Assembly: GCF_038396755.1 (NCBI RefSeq)
Contig: NZ_CP149822.1
Span: 4,184,001-4,248,000 of the forward strand
Direction: 5' to 3'
Source of the DNA: Chitinophaga pollutisoli
Lineage (GTDB): Bacteria > Bacteroidota > Bacteroidia > Chitinophagales > Chitinophagaceae
Length of the DNA: 64,000 nt
The notes under the pieces are model-generated. The model was given only the letters and a program-made list of their open reading frames with translations, made no database searches and had not been told where the DNA came from. Positions 61,509-64,000 of this stretch are shown here, piece by piece; the stretch's first letter is position 1, and each line of letters begins with the position of its first letter. A program made the position numbers and the translations under genes.

Positions 61509-62996
61509 ATGCGTTTCACATTCCTTTTCGCCCTGATATGCAGTATATCCTTAGCCGTAAGCGCGCGGCAACCGGGGTACGACTTCAACGACCGCTGCCA
61601 GCAAGCTTATCACGCCATCATGCAGCTGCGTCTTCAAACGGGCCTTTCCCTGCTGGAAGCAGAAAAACGCGAAAACCCCGATAACCTTATTCCCTACTTC
61701 ATCGAAAATTACGCGGATTTCTTCACCCTCTTTTTCAATGAAGACGCCAACGCGTACGCCAGCCGCCGGAAGCTCCGCGCCACCCGGCTCGACAAACTGG
61801 CCGAAGGTCCGTCCGACAGCCCGTTTCATCTTTACACCCAGGCCGTGGTAAAATTCCAGTGGGCGCTGATCAAGGTGAAATTCGGCGAGAAGTGGGACGC
61901 CGTGTGGGAAGTGCGCAAATCTTATCTCACCCTGAAAGACAACGAGCGGAAGCATCCCGGCTTCCTGCCCAATAAAATGGTCCTCGGACCGATGCAAACC
62001 GTTTTCGGCACCATTCCCGAAGGGTATAAATGGATCACCAACACCCTTGGCCTGCGCGGCAGCATCAAACAAGGAATGGCCAATTTGCAACAGGTGATCG
62101 ACAGCCGCGACCCCGTGGCCGATATTTTCCGCGAAGAATCCTGGTATTACTACTGCTACCTCAAGCTTTTCATCGAAAACAAACCCGAGCAGCTCTGGGA
62201 TTTTGTGGAGAAAAAGCAGCTCGATACAAAAAATAACTATCTTTTCGCCCTGATGGTAGCCAACCTGAGCCTCAACAACCAGAAGGCCGACCAAGGTATC
62301 CGTGTGCTGGAAGGGCGCCGCCAGAGCTCCGAATACACGGCGCTCTGGTATGCGGAATATGCGCTCGGTCTCATGAAGTTCGAGCGGGGAGATGCGGATG
62401 CCATCGCCCACCTGGAGCGCTTCGTAGGCGGATTTAAAGGCAAATTCTATGTGAAGGAGGCTCTCCAGCGCCTGAGCTGGGCTTACTACCTGAAAGGCGA
62501 TATGAACAAGGCGCAATATTACCGGAACCTCGTTCCACAACGCGGCAACCTGGAAACGGACGCCGATAAACAGGCCCAGAAGGAAGCTAAGGGCGGCAAA
62601 TGGCCGCATCCCGTGCTCCTGAAAGCCCGGCTGCTGAGCGACGGCGGCTTTTACACCGACGCGCGCGACCTGCTGCTGTCCAAAAAAACAACGGACTTCC
62701 AGCTGGTAGAGCAAAAGCTCGAATACGCCTATCGCCTGGCACGGATTTACGATGAAATGGGGAACGACTCCGCCGCCCTCCGCCTCTACGACGCTACCAT
62801 CAAGATCGGGAGCAACCGGCCCGAATACTATGCCGCAAGGGCATCGCTCCAGGCCGGGTATATCTATGAAAAATCGGGTGACAAGGCGAAAGCCCGCCAA
62901 TACTTCCAGACCTGTCTCGACATGGAAGGCCACGATTACAAGAATTCCCTGGACCAGCGCGCCAAATCCGGCATGCTGCGCCTCGACGGAAAATAA
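61509..62996 (+). CDS. Secreted TPR-type repeat protein
   Basis: 495 residues from the ATG at 61509. A short signal peptide (to about 18, AVSARQ) is followed by helical repeats over the whole length, with TPR-like spacing in segments such as LWYAEYALGLMKFERGDADAIAHLERF, VKEALQRLSWAYYLKGDMNKAQYYRN and YYAARASLQAGYIYEKSGDKAKARQYFQT near the C-terminus. It has no catalytic motif. A periplasmic or surface scaffold role is plausible. recN begins 17 bases later. Confidence 0.82.
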   Translation: MRFTFLFALICSISLAVSARQPGYDFNDRCQQAYHAIMQLRLQTGLSLLEAEKRENPDNLIPYFIENYADFFTLFFNEDANAYASRRKLRATRLDKLAEGPSDSPFHLYTQAVVKFQWALIKVKFGEKWDAVWEVRKSYLTLKDNERKHPGFLPNKMVLGPMQTVFGTIPEGYKWITNTLGLRGSIKQGMANLQQVIDSRDPVADIFREESWYYYCYLKLFIENKPEQLWDFVEKKQLDTKNNYLFALMVANLSLNNQKADQGIRVLEGRRQSSEYTALWYAEYALGLMKFERGDADAIAHLERFVGGFKGKFYVKEALQRLSWAYYLKGDMNKAQYYRNLVPQRGNLETDADKQAQKEAKGGKWPHPVLLKARLLSDGGFYTDARDLLLSKKTTDFQLVEQKLEYAYRLARIYDEMGNDSAALRLYDATIKIGSNRPEYYAARASLQAGYIYEKSGDKAKARQYFQTCLDMEGHDYKNSLDQRAKSGMLRLDGK

Positions 62997-63013
62997 AACG
63001 GAACAACACTGAT

Positions 63014-64000
63014 ATGTTATACCGCCTGGTTATTCAGAATTACGCGATCATCGACGAACTGGAAGTCGACTTTGCCGGCAACCTTAACGTCATCACCGGC
63101 GAAACCGGCGCCGGTAAATCCATTCTGTTGGGCGCCCTGAGCCTTATCCTCGGCGAAAGGGCCGATCCCGCCGTATTGTTCGATAAAACCCGTAAATGCG
63201 TCATTGAAGGCGCATTCCGCGTGAAAACGGCACAGGTGCAGCCCTTCTTCGATGCCAACGAGCTCGATCTCGACGACCCCGTGATCATCCGCCGTGAAAT
63301 CAGCGCCGCCGGCAAGTCACGCGCGTTCATCAACGATACGCCCGTCAACCTCTCCCAGCTCCAGGAACTCAGCGCCCTGCTGGTAGACCTTCACCAGCAG
63401 TTCGATACCCTGGAAGTCGGGAAGTCCAACTTCCAGCGCGAAGTGGTGGACGCCCTCGCCGGGCATACGGACCTCCTCCAGGCTTATGGAAAACGCTTCA
63501 CGCAATACGCCCGCCTGCAGAAAGAACTCCGGGAAATGAACGCCCTCCGTGATAATGCCAACAAAGAAGCCGATTATAACAAGTTCCTGCTCGACGAGCT
63601 GCTCGACATCAATCTGCAGGAAAACGAAATAGAAAGCCTCGAAGCAGAGCAGCAGCTGCTGGGGCACGCCGAAGAGATCAAAGGCACGCTCAACCGGATC
63701 TATTTCCAGCTGAAGGAAGACGAACAGCCTCTCCTCCAACAGCTCCGCCAGCTGCAACAAAGTCTCCAGGGCCTAGCCGGCTTCCATAAAGACGTGCCCC
63801 CGCTGGCGGAAAGGATGCAGTCGAGCTACCTCGAGCTGCAGGACCTCGCCTCCGAAGTGGAGCGTCTCAACGACGGCGTGCAGTTCGACGGCGAGCGGAT
63901 GGAGCAGCTAAACGAGCGCCTGGCGCTCGCCTACAAACTCATGAAGAAGCATGGCGTACAGGATACGGCGGCGCTGCTGGCCATCCGCGACAGCCTGCAG
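63014..64000 (+). CDS. recN: DNA repair protein RecN, cut by window end
   Basis: 329 residues are visible; the gene continues past the window. MLYRLVIQNYAIIDELEVDF is the typical RecN start, with Walker A GETGAGKS (29-36) and IRREISAAGKSRAFINDTPVNLSQL, then VDLHQQFDTLEV. The coiled-coil arm begins near 150. RecN is an SMC-like ATPase recruited to double-strand breaks. The start ATG is 17 bases from the previous stop. Confidence 0.95.
   Translation, partial: MLYRLVIQNYAIIDELEVDFAGNLNVITGETGAGKSILLGALSLILGERADPAVLFDKTRKCVIEGAFRVKTAQVQPFFDANELDLDDPVIIRREISAAGKSRAFINDTPVNLSQLQELSALLVDLHQQFDTLEVGKSNFQREVVDALAGHTDLLQAYGKRFTQYARLQKELREMNALRDNANKEADYNKFLLDELLDINLQENEIESLEAEQQLLGHAEEIKGTLNRIYFQLKEDEQPLLQQLRQLQQSLQGLAGFHKDVPPLAERMQSSYLELQDLASEVERLNDGVQFDGERMEQLNERLALAYKLMKKHGVQDTAALLAIRDSLQ

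Overview
The window comes from a member of the Bacteroidota, most likely a Chitinophagaceae (Chitinophaga-like) bacterium. The evidence is type IX secretion (T9SS) cargo with type-B and type-A sorting domains, PorP/SprF partner porins, ECF sigma/FecR/STN regulation, and TAnnTTTG promoter -7 boxes set very close to start codons. Nearly all of it is coding, GC is moderately high, and gene content is mostly chromosomal housekeeping. I saw no tRNA, rRNA, CRISPR array, insertion sequence or prophage.

Layout. Positions 1-8736 look like the accessory end of an extracellular contractile injection system (eCIS) locus: the C-terminal part of a membrane-anchored surface protein, a DUF4157 protein with a second metalloprotease-like motif, an eCIS-type AAA+ ATPase, a GH46 chitosanase-fold enzyme without signal peptide, and a 1280-residue DUF4157 protein with a nuclease-like motif. 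Tube, sheath and baseplate genes are not present and would have to lie to the left. Then come an M1 aminopeptidase, a radical SAM/SPASM protein, an ECF sigma/FecR/STN-barrel cassette (11842-14769) and a second ECF sigma operon ending in a DinB protein (14858-16673). A CDF metal exporter abuts rsmG plus a glycosyltransferase, followed by a HigBA toxin-antitoxin pair.

Positions 20359-26357 are housekeeping: tgt, an LptF/LptG permease, a mitochondrial-type citrate synthase and recG. Positions 26553-31929 hold a T9SS cargo/PorP pair and a small barrel protein. Positions 31992-46900 carry an FAD oxidoreductase, two sodium:solute symporters, a LOG-family protein, an O-methyltransferase, a LysM glucosaminidase, hpt, a vWA lipoprotein-like protein, two rRNA methyltransferases flanking grpE-dnaJ, and a nucleotidyltransferase cassette. 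Positions 47082-56400 hold a minimal T9SS protein, a second PorP and two giant PKD-repeat T9SS cargo proteins. The right end carries a TPMT-like methyltransferase and a Nif3 gene (each broken by a one-base deficit in a C run), a rhodanese-thioredoxin, an M32 carboxypeptidase, a CdsZ-like zinc ribbon protein, a TPR protein and the start of recN.

The most system-like region is 1397-8736: four closely packed or overlapping genes combining two DUF4157 leader-type proteins with different C-terminal domains, an ATPase and a wall-lytic-fold enzyme. I read it as an eCIS payload module. The payload assignments are inference from motifs, not from any database search.
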